A stretch of 40,899 nucleotides of DNA from Candidatus Rokuibacteriota bacterium. GTDB taxonomy: Bacteria; Methylomirabilota; Methylomirabilia; Rokubacteriales; CSP1-6. Made by a program: the position numbers and the translations under genes. The notes below the pieces were generated by a model. It saw only the letters and a program-made list of their open reading frames with translations, made no database searches and was not told the DNA's origin. This document shows positions 33,392 through 40,899 of this stretch, in pieces. Positions within the stretch are counted from its first letter, which is position 1. Every line of letters starts with the position of its first letter. The stretch spans positions 1 through 40,899 of the forward strand of contig QHSC01000137.1 of assembly GCA_003220345.1 (NCBI GenBank). The letters run 5' to 3'.

Positions 33392-33945
33392 TGCGGGTGC
33401 TCGCGGGCGAGCTCAAGGGGCAGCGGCTCATCACTCCCAAGGGCCGGACGACGCGCCCCACGGCGGACCAGGTGCGCATCGCCTGCCTGGACACCCTCAT
33501 GCCGTATCTCGAGGCGGGCCCCTTCCTCGATCTCTTCGCGGGGGCGGGCGGTGTGGGCATCGAGGGACTCTCGCGGGGGGCGCCCTCGGCCGTCTTCGTC
33601 GAGGAGGACCGCGCGGCCATCGCCGCCCTCGCGGACAACGTGAAGCGCCTCGGGCTCGGCGAGCGCGCCCGGATCATCCGCGCGGACGTGACACGCGCGC
33701 TCGCCACCCTCGCCTCCGAGGGAGCGCGCTTCGCCGTCGTCTTCCTCGACCCGCCCTACGACTCGCTCCAGAGCGCGGAAACCCTCGACCGGCTCGGCGA
33801 GGGCGCCTGTCTCGCTCCGGGGGCCATCGTGGTCGCGCAGCATCCCACCAAGGTGCCGCCCGCGCCGAACTGCGGAGCCCTCGGCCTGTGGAAGAGCCGA
33901 CGGTTCGGGGAGACGACCTTGACTTTCTTTCGGGCCCGCGCGTAG
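33391..33945 (+). CDS. rsmD: 16S rRNA (guanine(966)-N2)-methyltransferase RsmD
   Basis: This is an S-adenosylmethionine-dependent methyltransferase, 184 aa. Motif I is F-L-D-L-F-A-G-A-G-G-V-G-I-E-G-L-S-R-G, the catalytic N/D-P-P-Y motif is L-D-P-P-Y-D, and the N-terminal R-V-L-A-G-E-L-K-G-Q-R-L and T-R-P-T-A-D-Q-V-R are typical of RsmD. The start ATG overlaps the recG stop. It is followed by coaD, the usual rsmD-coaD order. Confidence 0.93.
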   Translation: MRVLAGELKGQRLITPKGRTTRPTADQVRIACLDTLMPYLEAGPFLDLFAGAGGVGIEGLSRGAPSAVFVEEDRAAIAALADNVKRLGLGERARIIRADVTRALATLASEGARFAVVFLDPPYDSLQSAETLDRLGEGACLAPGAIVVAQHPTKVPPAPNCGALGLWKSRRFGETTLTFFRARA

Positions 33946-33993
33946 AGTGAGCGTGCTTTTTCCACCATTTCCGCGGCACGAACGGGGGACGAC

Positions 33994-34479
33994 GTGAGCA
34001 CGCGGGCCGTTTATCCAGGCATGTTCGATCCGATGCACAACGGGCATCTGGATTTGATCGAGCGCAGCCTGCGCATCTTCGACGAGCTGATCGTGGCCGT
34101 GGTCGCCAACCCCTCGAAGCAGCCGCTCTTCGACGTCAAGGAGCGGCTCGAGATCATCGACGAAGCCACCGCGGGCATGGGGAGGATGCGCATCACCTCC
34201 TTCGACGGGCTCCTCATCGACCTCGTGCACCGGGAGCAGGCCGACTGCATCGTGCGCGGCATTCGCGCCGTCTCCGATTTCGAGTACGAGTTCCAGATGG
34301 CCCTCATGAACCGCAAGCTCCGCCACACGGTGGAGACGGTGTTCCTGATGCCTCACGAGAAGTACACGTACATCTCCTCGCGCCTCATCAAGGAAGTCTC
34401 CTCGTTCGGCGCGGCCGTGACGGGCATGGTGCCGACGGTGGTCGAGGAGCGGCTGAACGCCAAGTTCTCCAGAAAGTAG
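33994..34479 (+). CDS. coaD: phosphopantetheine adenylyltransferase CoaD
   Basis: CoaD makes dephospho-CoA from ATP and 4'-phosphopantetheine. The 161-aa product has Y-P-G-M-F-D-P-M-H-N-G-H (H-x-G-H nucleotide motif; most members have G-S-F-D-P-x-T-x-G-H), R-G-I-R-A-V-S-D-F-E-Y-E and the C-terminal I-S-S-R-L-I-K-E-V. The start is GTG 33994 with a GGGGGA site upstream, 48 nt after rsmD. Confidence 0.95.
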   Translation: MSTRAVYPGMFDPMHNGHLDLIERSLRIFDELIVAVVANPSKQPLFDVKERLEIIDEATAGMGRMRITSFDGLLIDLVHREQADCIVRGIRAVSDFEYEFQMALMNRKLRHTVETVFLMPHEKYTYISSRLIKEVSSFGAAVTGMVPTVVEERLNAKFSRK

Positions 34480-34488
34480 GCTCCCCGC

Positions 34489-35679
34489 ATGCTCGCTGAC
34501 CGACTCGCCACTCTCCAGCCCTCTCCCACCCTCGCCATGCAGGCCAAGGCCAAGGCCATGCGCGCGCAGGGCATCGACGTCATCTCCTTCGGGGCGGGGG
34601 AGCCCGACTTCGACACTCCGCGCCGCATCAAGGACGCGGCCGTCCGCGCGATCGAGAGCGGGCAGACGAAGTACACGGAGGTGGGAGGCATCCCCGAGCT
34701 CCGGGCCGCCGTCTGCCAGAAGCTCAAGCGCGATCTCGGGCTCGAGTACGCGCCCGACGAGGTGACGGTGTCCTGCGGGGCCAAGCACACGCTCTACAAC
34801 ATCGTCATGGCCCTCGTGAATCCGGGCGACGAGGTGCTGATTCCGAGCCCGTTCTGGGTCTCCTATCCCGAGCAGGTGCAGCTCCTCGGCGGCGTGCCCG
34901 TGCCCGTCGAGACGTCGGAGTCGACGGGCTTCGACCTCGACCCGGCGGCCGTGAGGCGGGCGGTGACGCCGAAGACCAAGCTACTCGTCCTCAACAGCCC
35001 GGGCAATCCGACGGGTGCGATGTTCTCGGCCGCGGCCCTGCGTCAGGTCGGCGAGCTGGCCGTGGAGCGCAATCTGTGGATCGTCTCCGACGAGTGCTAC
35101 GAGGCCCTGACGTACGAGGGGCGTCACGTCTCGATCGCCTCGCTCTCACCCGAGATCAAGGCGCGCACCCTCGTGGTCAACACGTGCTCCAAGGCCTATG
35201 CCATGACGGGCTGGCGGCTCGGCTTCGCCGCGGGCGCCAAGCCGATCATCAAGGCCATGACGGACATCCAGAGCCAGGTGACGTCGAACCCGACCTCGAT
35301 CACCCAGTGGGCGGCTGTGGAGGCGCTGGCCGGACCGCAGGACGAGATCGCCAAGATGGTGGGCGAGTTCGACCGGCGTCGCCGGGTCATCGTGGGGGCG
35401 CTCAACGCCATGCCGGGCATTCGGTGCGTCACGCCCAGGGGCGCCTTTTACGTCTTTCCGAATGTCTCCGGGCTCTTCGGCAAGCGGTGGAAGGGCGGCG
35501 TGCTCAAGGGCTCCGCGGACGTCTGCGCCTTTCTCCTGGACGAGGCGCGCATCGCCACCGTGGCCGGCGTGGACTTCGGCTCGGACGCCCATATCCGGCT
35601 CTCGTATGCCACGGGGCTCGAGACGATCAAGGACGGCATGAGCCGCATGGCGGTCGCCCTGCGAAAGCTCGACGGATGA
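34489..35679 (+). CDS. class I pyridoxal-phosphate aminotransferase (aspartate aminotransferase-like)
   Basis: This is a 396-aa fold-type I aminotransferase of the prokaryotic aspartate aminotransferase subgroup. Marks are F-G-A-G-E-P-D-F-D-T-P, Y-T-E-V-G-G-I-P-E-L-R, N-S-P-G-N-P-T-G, the cofactor lysine in C-S-K-A-Y-A-M-T-G-W-R-L-G (about K235), and R-L-S-Y-A-T near the end. The substrate may be aspartate, tyrosine or another 2-oxoglutarate-linked pair. The stop overlaps the next start (ATGA). Confidence 0.9.
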   Translation: MLADRLATLQPSPTLAMQAKAKAMRAQGIDVISFGAGEPDFDTPRRIKDAAVRAIESGQTKYTEVGGIPELRAAVCQKLKRDLGLEYAPDEVTVSCGAKHTLYNIVMALVNPGDEVLIPSPFWVSYPEQVQLLGGVPVPVETSESTGFDLDPAAVRRAVTPKTKLLVLNSPGNPTGAMFSAAALRQVGELAVERNLWIVSDECYEALTYEGRHVSIASLSPEIKARTLVVNTCSKAYAMTGWRLGFAAGAKPIIKAMTDIQSQVTSNPTSITQWAAVEALAGPQDEIAKMVGEFDRRRRVIVGALNAMPGIRCVTPRGAFYVFPNVSGLFGKRWKGGVLKGSADVCAFLLDEARIATVAGVDFGSDAHIRLSYATGLETIKDGMSRMAVALRKLDG

Positions 35680-36119
35680 AGGTCGAGGGGTCCTCCGACA
35701 TTCCCGCTCCGCGTGACAAGGTGTGGGCGGCCTTCCTCGATCCCGCCACCCTCGCCAAGGCCATTCCCGGCTGCGAGGGGCTCGATGAGATCGGTCCCGG
35801 TGAGTACAAGGCCAAGATGAAGATCGGTGTCGCCGCCATCAAGGGCACCTTCGAGGGCAAGGTGCGTCTGTTCGACCTCGAGCCTCCGAACCGCTACCGG
35901 ATGGCGCTCGAAGGCAGCGGCGGTCCGGGCTTCGTGCGGGGCGAGGCGGGCATGGAGCTTTCCGATGCCGAGGGGGGCACGCGCGTGACCTACGCTGCGG
36001 ATGTCCAGGTGGGCGGGCTCATCGCGAGTGTCGGCCAGCGCATGCTCGGCGGTGTCAGCAAGATGATGCTCGACCAGTTCTTCACTCGCATGACCGAGCT
36101 CCTGGCCGAGGCGAAGTAG
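35676..36119 (+). CDS. CoxG/SRPBCC family protein
   Basis: The 147-aa START/SRPBCC-fold protein resembles CoxG: the opening V-E-G-S-S-D-I-P-A-P-R-D-K-V-W-A-A-F-L-D-P, then I-P-G-C-E-G-L, Y-K-A-K-M-K-I-G-V-A-A-I-K-G-T-F-E-G-K-V, and a C-terminal amphipathic helix (V-S-K-M-M-L-D-Q-F-F). In carboxydotrophs CoxG is tied to CO dehydrogenase, but no cox genes are present here and many paralogues have no known role. The start is ATG 35676, overlapping the aminotransferase stop. Confidence 0.85.
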   Translation: MKVEGSSDIPAPRDKVWAAFLDPATLAKAIPGCEGLDEIGPGEYKAKMKIGVAAIKGTFEGKVRLFDLEPPNRYRMALEGSGGPGFVRGEAGMELSDAEGGTRVTYAADVQVGGLIASVGQRMLGGVSKMMLDQFFTRMTELLAEAK

Positions 36120-36134
36120 CGCGACACCGTCTCG

Positions 36135-36800
36135 ATGTGGCCGCTCTGGGGGCTGCTGGTCGGCACACTGCTCCTGATCTCGTCGACGCCCGCCGTCCCT
36201 GCTCCTCCCACACCGCCTGAATGCTCGGGCCCGGCGGGCGCCGGCCCCTCCCGATGTCTCTACCGCTCGCTCTTGCCGAGCTCGGGTATCGTGGCAGACT
36301 GCCGGACCGACCGTGACTGCCGGGTCGGCTACTACTATGGCAGCCCGGAGCAGCCACACTGGTTCACGCCGCCCGATGGGTTGAGCGTCCTCCCCAAGCC
36401 CGAGGTGATCTGGCATACCGCGACCTTCGCGGAGACACGGGTTCCGTGCGGCCGCGCCTGCACGTGGAGCTACTTCTTCGAGGCGAAGCGGCGCCTGCTC
36501 TCGGCGCCCCGCCGTGACGTGCTCGACGTGGACTACCGGCGCCTGCTCATGGCCCAGGTGGACGGGCGCGCGCTCGCCATCCGCCAGATCTTCTCCGCCC
36601 GCGACATCGTGCGCATCGAGCGCGAGTGGGCTCCCGGCCTCACCGCCGGCTCTGCGATTACGGCCATCCATTTCGATCCCGACGGGCGGCTGTCCTTCAC
36701 GTGGCTCAAGGGCGCCGAGCGCGCCTCCGTGTCAGAGCGCGTCACCGTGCCAACATATGTACGTCAGGGGGCGGACGGGACCGAGAAGGCGCCTCGGTAA
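36135..36800 (+). CDS. exported cysteine-containing protein of unknown function (221 aa)
   Basis: No family was recognised. Residues 1-23 form a signal peptide (W-P-L-W-G-L-L-V-G-T-L-L-L-I-S-S-T-P-A-V-P-A). The mature part has six cysteines: C-S-G-P, R-C-L-Y, D-C-R-T-D-R-D-C and P-C-G-R-A-C. This pattern suggests disulfides in the periplasm or outside the cell. Y-Y-Y-G-S-P-E-Q-P-H-W-F follows the cysteine-rich part. It starts 15 nt after the CoxG-like gene. The 218 bp after it hold only a weak TAGACT box (36927-36932) ahead of the caspase-like gene. Confidence 0.65.
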   Translation: MWPLWGLLVGTLLLISSTPAVPAPPTPPECSGPAGAGPSRCLYRSLLPSSGIVADCRTDRDCRVGYYYGSPEQPHWFTPPDGLSVLPKPEVIWHTATFAETRVPCGRACTWSYFFEAKRRLLSAPRRDVLDVDYRRLLMAQVDGRALAIRQIFSARDIVRIEREWAPGLTAGSAITAIHFDPDGRLSFTWLKGAERASVSERVTVPTYVRQGADGTEKAPR

Positions 36801-37018
36801 GAATGACCTCGGAGCGAACCCGTCCCGGCCGCGACGGCTCGCAGTAAGGGCAGCGGCGCGCGTCGCTCCGCCCGCGCGGATGAGGTCTCGAGCGGAGAAG
36901 TCTTCTCGGATTCCGGGGCGGTGAGGTAGACTCGCACTCTGCCACCGAAGAGGGGGAAGACGTGGTGCTCATGCTGGCGGGCGAGCGTCGATCGGCGGCG
37001 CCGCCTGAGGTGCGCCGA

Positions 37019-39403
37019 ATGAGACGAGCTTCCGCTGCGCTGGCTCTCTCTGCCGTCCTCGCGTGTCTGGCCGTCGCCGTGCCCGCTCGCGCCCTGAAGC
37101 CCGTAGCGGAGCGCCCGAGCTACGAGCTGGGCGCGCGGTGGCTTCTCAGCGACGGCGCCTACGATCTGATCAAGAGCGGCGGAGACGGCTACGTCTTCGC
37201 GGCCAGCCCCTCCCGGCAGATCCAGCTCACCCCGGAGCTGGGCATGGCGCGGATCCTCAAGGATGGTGCGGTCGAGTGGCAGCTCGATCCGCCACCCAAG
37301 CTCAAGTGGCCGATGGAAATCGGCAAGTGGGGCGTGAACTACAACGCGGTGCTGCGCAACCGGGATTGGCCTCAGGGCATTCTGGTGAATCTCACCTGGG
37401 AGGTCAAGGCCTACGAGAGCGTGCAGGTGCCGGCGGGGACGTACCAGGCCTTCCGCATCCAGTACCTGGCCGAGTACCAGGGAGACATCTCGAGACGCGG
37501 AGTCGCGATTCCCGGCCGGCAGTCGTGGACCCTCACGACGTGGTACGCCCCCGAGGCCCAGCAGTTCGTGAAGGCCGAAGGCGTCGGTCTTCGTGGCGTC
37601 GACTTCCAGCTTGTCGCCTCGGACAAGTCGGCTCCCACCTCTCTCCAGGTCGTTCTCGCCGATCCGAAGGATCAGGTCCACGTGAGCGGCGCCGACCTCA
37701 CGGTGGCTGGCAAGGTCACGGCACCCGCGGGCGTGGCGCGCGTGGCTGCCACGCTCAACGGCGTGGAGGTCTTCAACCGCGCCGAGCGCGGCGCCGCCCG
37801 CGAGGTCTCGCTGAGCTTTCCCGTGACGCTTCGCGAGGGCAAGAACGTGCTTCTCGTGACGGCCACCGACGCGCGCGGCCAGAATCGCCAGGAAGCGCGC
37901 GTCATCTTCCGCGATCGTCCGGCGCCGCCGCCCGTCGCCCCCGGTCCCGCGCCGGTCGCGCCGCCGCCCCCGCCGCCCGCCTCCTCGCCCCTCCAGGTCG
38001 CGATCTCTTCGCCGAAAGACCAATCGCGCGCCGACCAGGAAAGCATCGCCCTCGCCGGCATTGCCTCCAGCAGCAAGGGAGTGACACGCGTGCTCGTGAT
38101 GCTCAATGGGGTGGAGGTCGCCCGGCTCGAAGAGCGCGCGGGGAAGTCGGCCCTGCCCGTGAATCTTCCCCTCAAGCTGCGCGAAGGACAGAACACCATC
38201 GTGGTCACCGCGACCGACACCGCCGGGATGACCCAGCAGGAAGTGCGCTCGGTCGCCTTCGAGCGCGCCGTTCCCCTGACCGTGCAGGTCCGCCACCCCG
38301 AGGATCGGGCGCGCGTCAACGACCAGTCGAGCCTGGTGGCGGCCGAGATCAGCTCCGGCAAGGGCGTGGCCAGCGTCAACGTGCTCCTGAACGGGACGGA
38401 GGTCTTCAAGGAGGTCGAGCGGCCCGCCAAGCGCTCGGTGGCGGTGGCGGCGCCCGTCAAGCTCCGCGAAGGCAGCAACACCATCGTGATCCGGGCGACC
38501 GAGCCCGACGGCACCGTTCGTCAGGAAGTTCGCACGGTGATCTACGAGCGGCCGGCCGCTCCACCCGCCGCGCCTCCGCCCGCGCCCGTGGCGACCTCGC
38601 GCCGCGAGCTATGGGCGGTGGTGATCGGGGTGGGGCAATACAACAGCACGGCGATTCCCCAGCTCAAGTATTCGGTGGCCGACGCCGAGGCATTCCACGA
38701 GGTCCTCATCTCCAAGGGGGGCTTCAAGAAGGAGAATGTCCTTCTCATCACGGACAAGACGGCGAGAAAACCCACGCTTCGCGATCTCAAGTGGGCCCTG
38801 GGAACCTTCCTCGCCCGTTCCGCCAAGAAGGAGGATCTGATCTTGATCTTCTTCGCGGGCCACGGCGCCCCCGAGATCGATCCCAGAGGAGCGGAGCCAG
38901 ACGGCCTCGCGAAGTACCTCGTGCCCTCCGACGCCGATCCCAACGACCTCTACTCGACGGGACTGCCCATGGACGAGTTCCAGACGATCTTCGACCGCAT
39001 CGAGGCCGAGCGCGTCGTGGTCTTCCTGGACGCCTGCTACAGCGGCGCGGCGGGTGGCCGGACCTTCGCCTCCCGGCGCACGCGGGCCGCGCGGGTCGAC
39101 GAGGTCTTCCTGGACCGGCTCACCCGCTCCAGAGGACGCGCCATCGTCACGGCCTCCCAGGCCTCGGAGGTGTCCCTGGAGGTCCCGGAGCTGGGCCATG
39201 GCCTCTTCACCCATTTTCTCGTCCAGGGTCTCCGCGGCGCCGCCGACCTCGACCGCGACGGGATCGTGTCGCTGCAGGAGATCTATCAGTACCTCGAGCA
39301 GCAGGTCTCCCAGAAGTCGCGCGCCATGGGCGGCAACCAGCACCCGGTGATGAAGGGTGAGATGGAAGGGATCCTGCCCCTCGTCAAGGTCGGCCCCCGA
39401 TGA
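37019..39403 (+). CDS. exported caspase-like (C14) protease with three Ig-like repeats
   Basis: The 794-aa product has a signal peptide (M-R-R-A-S-A-A-L-A-L-S-A-V-L-A-C-L, cleavage near P-A-R-A), a 180-residue N-terminal domain of unknown type (about 26-205), three Ig-like repeats (about 209-300, 324-418, 420-511) and a C-terminal caspase domain. Each repeat carries L-N-G-(V/T)-E-V, L-R-E-G-x-N and a T-A/R-A-T strand. Proline-rich linkers flank repeat 2 and follow repeat 3. The caspase dyad is His615 (F-F-A-G-H-G) and Cys673 (F-L-D-A-C-Y-S-G). ATG 37019 is preferred because GAGGTG lies about 7 nt upstream and it gives a clean signal peptide; GTG 36962 would add 19 residues. It is coupled (ATGA) to the next gene. 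Confidence 0.88.
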   Translation: MRRASAALALSAVLACLAVAVPARALKPVAERPSYELGARWLLSDGAYDLIKSGGDGYVFAASPSRQIQLTPELGMARILKDGAVEWQLDPPPKLKWPMEIGKWGVNYNAVLRNRDWPQGILVNLTWEVKAYESVQVPAGTYQAFRIQYLAEYQGDISRRGVAIPGRQSWTLTTWYAPEAQQFVKAEGVGLRGVDFQLVASDKSAPTSLQVVLADPKDQVHVSGADLTVAGKVTAPAGVARVAATLNGVEVFNRAERGAAREVSLSFPVTLREGKNVLLVTATDARGQNRQEARVIFRDRPAPPPVAPGPAPVAPPPPPPASSPLQVAISSPKDQSRADQESIALAGIASSSKGVTRVLVMLNGVEVARLEERAGKSALPVNLPLKLREGQNTIVVTATDTAGMTQQEVRSVAFERAVPLTVQVRHPEDRARVNDQSSLVAAEISSGKGVASVNVLLNGTEVFKEVERPAKRSVAVAAPVKLREGSNTIVIRATEPDGTVRQEVRTVIYERPAAPPAAPPPAPVATSRRELWAVVIGVGQYNSTAIPQLKYSVADAEAFHEVLISKGGFKKENVLLITDKTARKPTLRDLKWALGTFLARSAKKEDLILIFFAGHGAPEIDPRGAEPDGLAKYLVPSDADPNDLYSTGLPMDEFQTIFDRIEAERVVVFLDACYSGAAGGRTFASRRTRAARVDEVFLDRLTRSRGRAIVTASQASEVSLEVPELGHGLFTHFLVQGLRGAADLDRDGIVSLQEIYQYLEQQVSQKSRAMGGNQHPVMKGEMEGILPLVKVGPR

Positions 39404-39606
39404 AGGCCTCGGTGGGCACCGTGGTCGTCATCGGCGCGCTGTCGCTCGTGGTGTGGACCGCCGTCTACCTCTTCAACCCTTCGACCCCGCTGACGCAGGC
39501 CGAGACGGTGATCGTCGTGGGCGTCTGTGCCGTGGTCGTCTTCGGCTTCAAGTGGGTCGCGTCCAGTATCGCCAGGATGCGAGGAGGCAATGAGCCGCAC
39601 GCCTAG
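39400..39606 (+). CDS. small two-helix membrane protein (68 aa)
   Basis: Two hydrophobic helices are visible, at about 5-25 (V-G-T-V-V-V-I-G-A-L-S-L-V-V-W-T-A-V-Y-L-F) and 36-52 (V-I-V-V-G-V-C-A-V-V-V-F-G-F). A short loop joins them (N-P-S-T-P-L-T-Q-A-E) and a basic tail follows (A-R-M-R-G-G-N). No family was recognised. The ATG overlaps the caspase-like stop, so it is likely co-translated and may be a membrane partner of that protein. Confidence 0.7.
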   Translation: MKASVGTVVVIGALSLVVWTAVYLFNPSTPLTQAETVIVVGVCAVVVFGFKWVASSIARMRGGNEPHA

Positions 39607-40558
39607 GGTGGTGCCCGTCGCGCTCGCGCTTCTCGTCGCGCTGCTCTTGTGCATCTCCTCGGGCGTCGGCGCGGGGGCTGCCGCGGAGCCACTCCCTCTC
39701 GCCTGCAGCGCCGACACGCCTACCGTGCCGCTGGGAGGCAAGGTGGTCCTGAAAGCCTGGGGGCGGTCGCCCGGAGGGCGCGCGCTTCGCTACACCTGGG
39801 GCGCCCCGGTGGGGAAGATCGAAGGGCGGGGCGCGGAGGCGCGGTGGAGCCTCGCCGAGCTGCGCCCCGGCACCTTCGCGGCGAGCGTGACGGCGACCGA
39901 CGGCGAGAGCACATCATCCGAGTGCCTGATCCGCGTCACGGTCAGGCGGGACGCCGAGCCGCGAGGCTTCTCGAGGGAGACGGCAAGGTCTCTGCTTTCC
40001 GCCGGTCAGTCAGAGATGGCCGGCTACGGCCTCTACAGCTATCTCCTCCTGGGCGCCCCACCGAGCGAGGCGAGCCGCGAGCGCTATCTCAAGGCCCTCG
40101 AGGCCTACCTCGCGCTCATTCCTGATGTGGCGAGCCTCGAGGAGTACGTGCCGCGGGGCGAGCTCAATGTCTTCTATCTCCCGGTGCGGGGCACTCCGTC
40201 GTCCACCCTCACGGCGCAGTGGGCCCTCGAGAACTACGATTACGCCCGCGCGCGGAGCCTGCTCCGGATCCTCCCCGAGCCCAATCGCGACGGCCCGTAC
40301 ATCCTGGCCGCCTTGAAGCCGGTGGGGGGCGCGGGGGCGGCGGGGCCGTATCTCTTTCAGAATCTCTCGAGCGTGCCTCCGCACCTCGCCGCCTCGTGGG
40401 TAAAAGAATTTCTCAATCAGGCCGCGCAGGAGCGCTTCTGGGAGGAGAAGACGGCGGTGCAGCTGGCGCAGCGGATGCGCGCCACTGTCGGGATCATGGG
40501 CAGCGGGCTGCCCGAGGTCAAGAAAGCGCTCGACGGCTGGATCACCTGGGTCCGCTGA
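39590..40558 (+). CDS. exported protein with N-terminal PKD/Ig-like domain (322 aa)
   Basis: The signal peptide is followed by C-S-A-D-T-P-T-V-P-L-G-G-K-V-V-L-K-A-W and then a PKD-like strand pattern (Y-T-W-G-A-P-V-G-K-I-E, A-S-V-T-A-T-D-G-E) up to about residue 120. The cysteine just after the signal region may pair with the later S-E-C. The remaining 200 residues are helical and unrecognised. ATG 39590 lies inside the 3' end of the previous gene, with overlapping GAGGAGG immediately upstream but a short spacer; GTG 39608 is possible. It is probably the third gene of the caspase-like operon. Confidence 0.7.
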   Translation: MSRTPRVVPVALALLVALLLCISSGVGAGAAAEPLPLACSADTPTVPLGGKVVLKAWGRSPGGRALRYTWGAPVGKIEGRGAEARWSLAELRPGTFAASVTATDGESTSSECLIRVTVRRDAEPRGFSRETARSLLSAGQSEMAGYGLYSYLLLGAPPSEASRERYLKALEAYLALIPDVASLEEYVPRGELNVFYLPVRGTPSSTLTAQWALENYDYARARSLLRILPEPNRDGPYILAALKPVGGAGAAGPYLFQNLSSVPPHLAASWVKEFLNQAAQERFWEEKTAVQLAQRMRATVGIMGSGLPEVKKALDGWITWVR

Positions 40559-40648
40559 GCCCGCCGCGACGCGGCCAGGCTACGGGGTCTTCAGGCACTC
40601 CATGAACTCCTTGAAGCTCGGCACCGCGCGGAGGAGCTCGCGCCCGCC

Positions 40649-40899
40649 TCAGGCGGTGCCGGCGGCGAGGGGGCGGCGGAGGACGAGGGTGAGCGGCAGG
40701 GTGAGGAAGACCATGGAGCCGACGAGGCCGAGGGCCAGCGGCACACCTCCCCAGTCGCTCACGAGCCCGTAGGCGAAGGGCGCCAGCGCGGAGGCACCCA
40801 CGCCCAGGGTGTAGAAGATGCCGTAGCTCCGGGCCCGCCGGTCGCTCGTCACGAGGTCGGCCACGGTGCCGTACAGCACCGACGAGGTGCCGTTCAGCG
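40649..40899 (-). CDS. MFS transporter, C-terminal fragment (cut by window edge)
   Basis: The reading frame is open to the right end of the window and stops at 40649. It contains D-R-R-A-R-S-Y-G-I-F-Y-T-L-G-V-G-A-S-A-L-A-P, the typical helix-11 region of major facilitator proteins. A second helix follows, L-A-L-G-L-V-G-S-M-V-F-L-T-L-P-L-T-L-V-L, before a basic end. The substrate is unknown. The frame continues upstream of the apparent start (L-N-G-T-S-S-V-L-Y-G), so the true start is outside. Confidence 0.7.
   Translation of the reverse strand, partial: LNGTSSVLYGTVADLVTSDRRARSYGIFYTLGVGASALAPFAYGLVSDWGGVPLALGLVGSMVFLTLPLTLVLRRPLAAGTA

Noticed and set aside
37921-37990. Proline/alanine-rich GC stretch as a possible DNA repeat
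   Set aside because: It encodes the flexible linker between Ig-like repeats of the caspase-like protein and is explained by protein composition.
40580-40648. Short in-frame stretch after the MFS stop reading G-R-E-L-L-R-A-V-P-S-F-K-E-F-M-E-C-L-K-T-P
   Set aside because: It is only about 22 codons after a TGA with no start or ribosome-binding site; it could be read-through or chance and cannot be supported as a gene.
1-40899. tRNA, rRNA, CRISPR, insertion sequence or phage genes
   Set aside because: I looked for T-loop patterns, regularly spaced repeats and transposase or integrase motifs and saw none; a covariance-model scan was not possible.

Overview
The window is high-GC bacterial chromosome. 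Its housekeeping genes (yebC-ruvCAB, queA-tgt-yajC-secDF, rel, recG-rsmD-coaD) sit beside a complete set of Pup-proteasome proteins outside the usual actinobacterial context. A PEP-CTERM-like sorting signal at the left edge, several exported proteins and a GlgB/GlgX pair point to a Gram-negative-type, environmental, probably uncultivated lineage. My best guess is Candidatus Rokubacteria / Methylomirabilota or a relative; this rests on gene content and was not tested. No rRNA, tRNA, CRISPR array or insertion sequence was seen.

Layout. 1-2076 (+): the end of a DUF4114/PEP-CTERM-like surface protein, a possible small membrane protein, and an exported protein of unknown function. 2142-14014 (-): a tightly packed eight-gene block, read in the order mpa, dop, prcB, prcA, pafA, glgB, glgX, Glu/Leu dehydrogenase. 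Most junctions are 1-4 base stop/start overlaps, and a good sigma70-type promoter lies before mpa. The ubiquitin-like substrate gene pup is absent from its usual dop-prcB position and was not found elsewhere in the window. dop has lost about 40 codons near its N-terminus, with a frame change. 14453-29416 (+): a peptide-type ABC solute-binding protein, a double-hotdog thioesterase, yebC-ruvC-ruvA-ruvB, DUF2905, a damaged spoIID-like gene, csaA, queA-tgt, yajC-secD-secF, rel (ppGpp synthetase/hydrolase) and a small zincin. A pair of identical strong hairpins lies between ruvC and ruvA.

29491-30872 (+) is the most unusual part. An AT-rich promoter with a perfect 18-bp palindrome over the predicted transcription start drives an AbiEi-like gene (nuclease-like domain plus winged helix). 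No AbiEii toxin follows. Instead there are two tandem micro-ORFs encoding almost pure lysine/arginine peptides (23 and 13 residues). Each has a near-perfect Shine-Dalgarno sequence held in the 10-nt loop of a small hairpin, and an 18-bp palindrome lies between them.

30984-40899: rpmB (-); recG, rsmD, coaD, a class I aminotransferase, a CoxG-like protein and a Cys-containing exported protein (+); then an exported caspase-like protease with three Ig-like repeats, translationally coupled to a two-helix membrane protein and followed by an exported PKD-like protein (+); and finally the end of an MFS transporter (-) cut by the window edge.

Three otherwise well-conserved genes (DUF4114, dop, spoIID) carry frame-breaking lesions. 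These could be assembly errors or real decay, and they should be checked before any biological conclusion is drawn from them.
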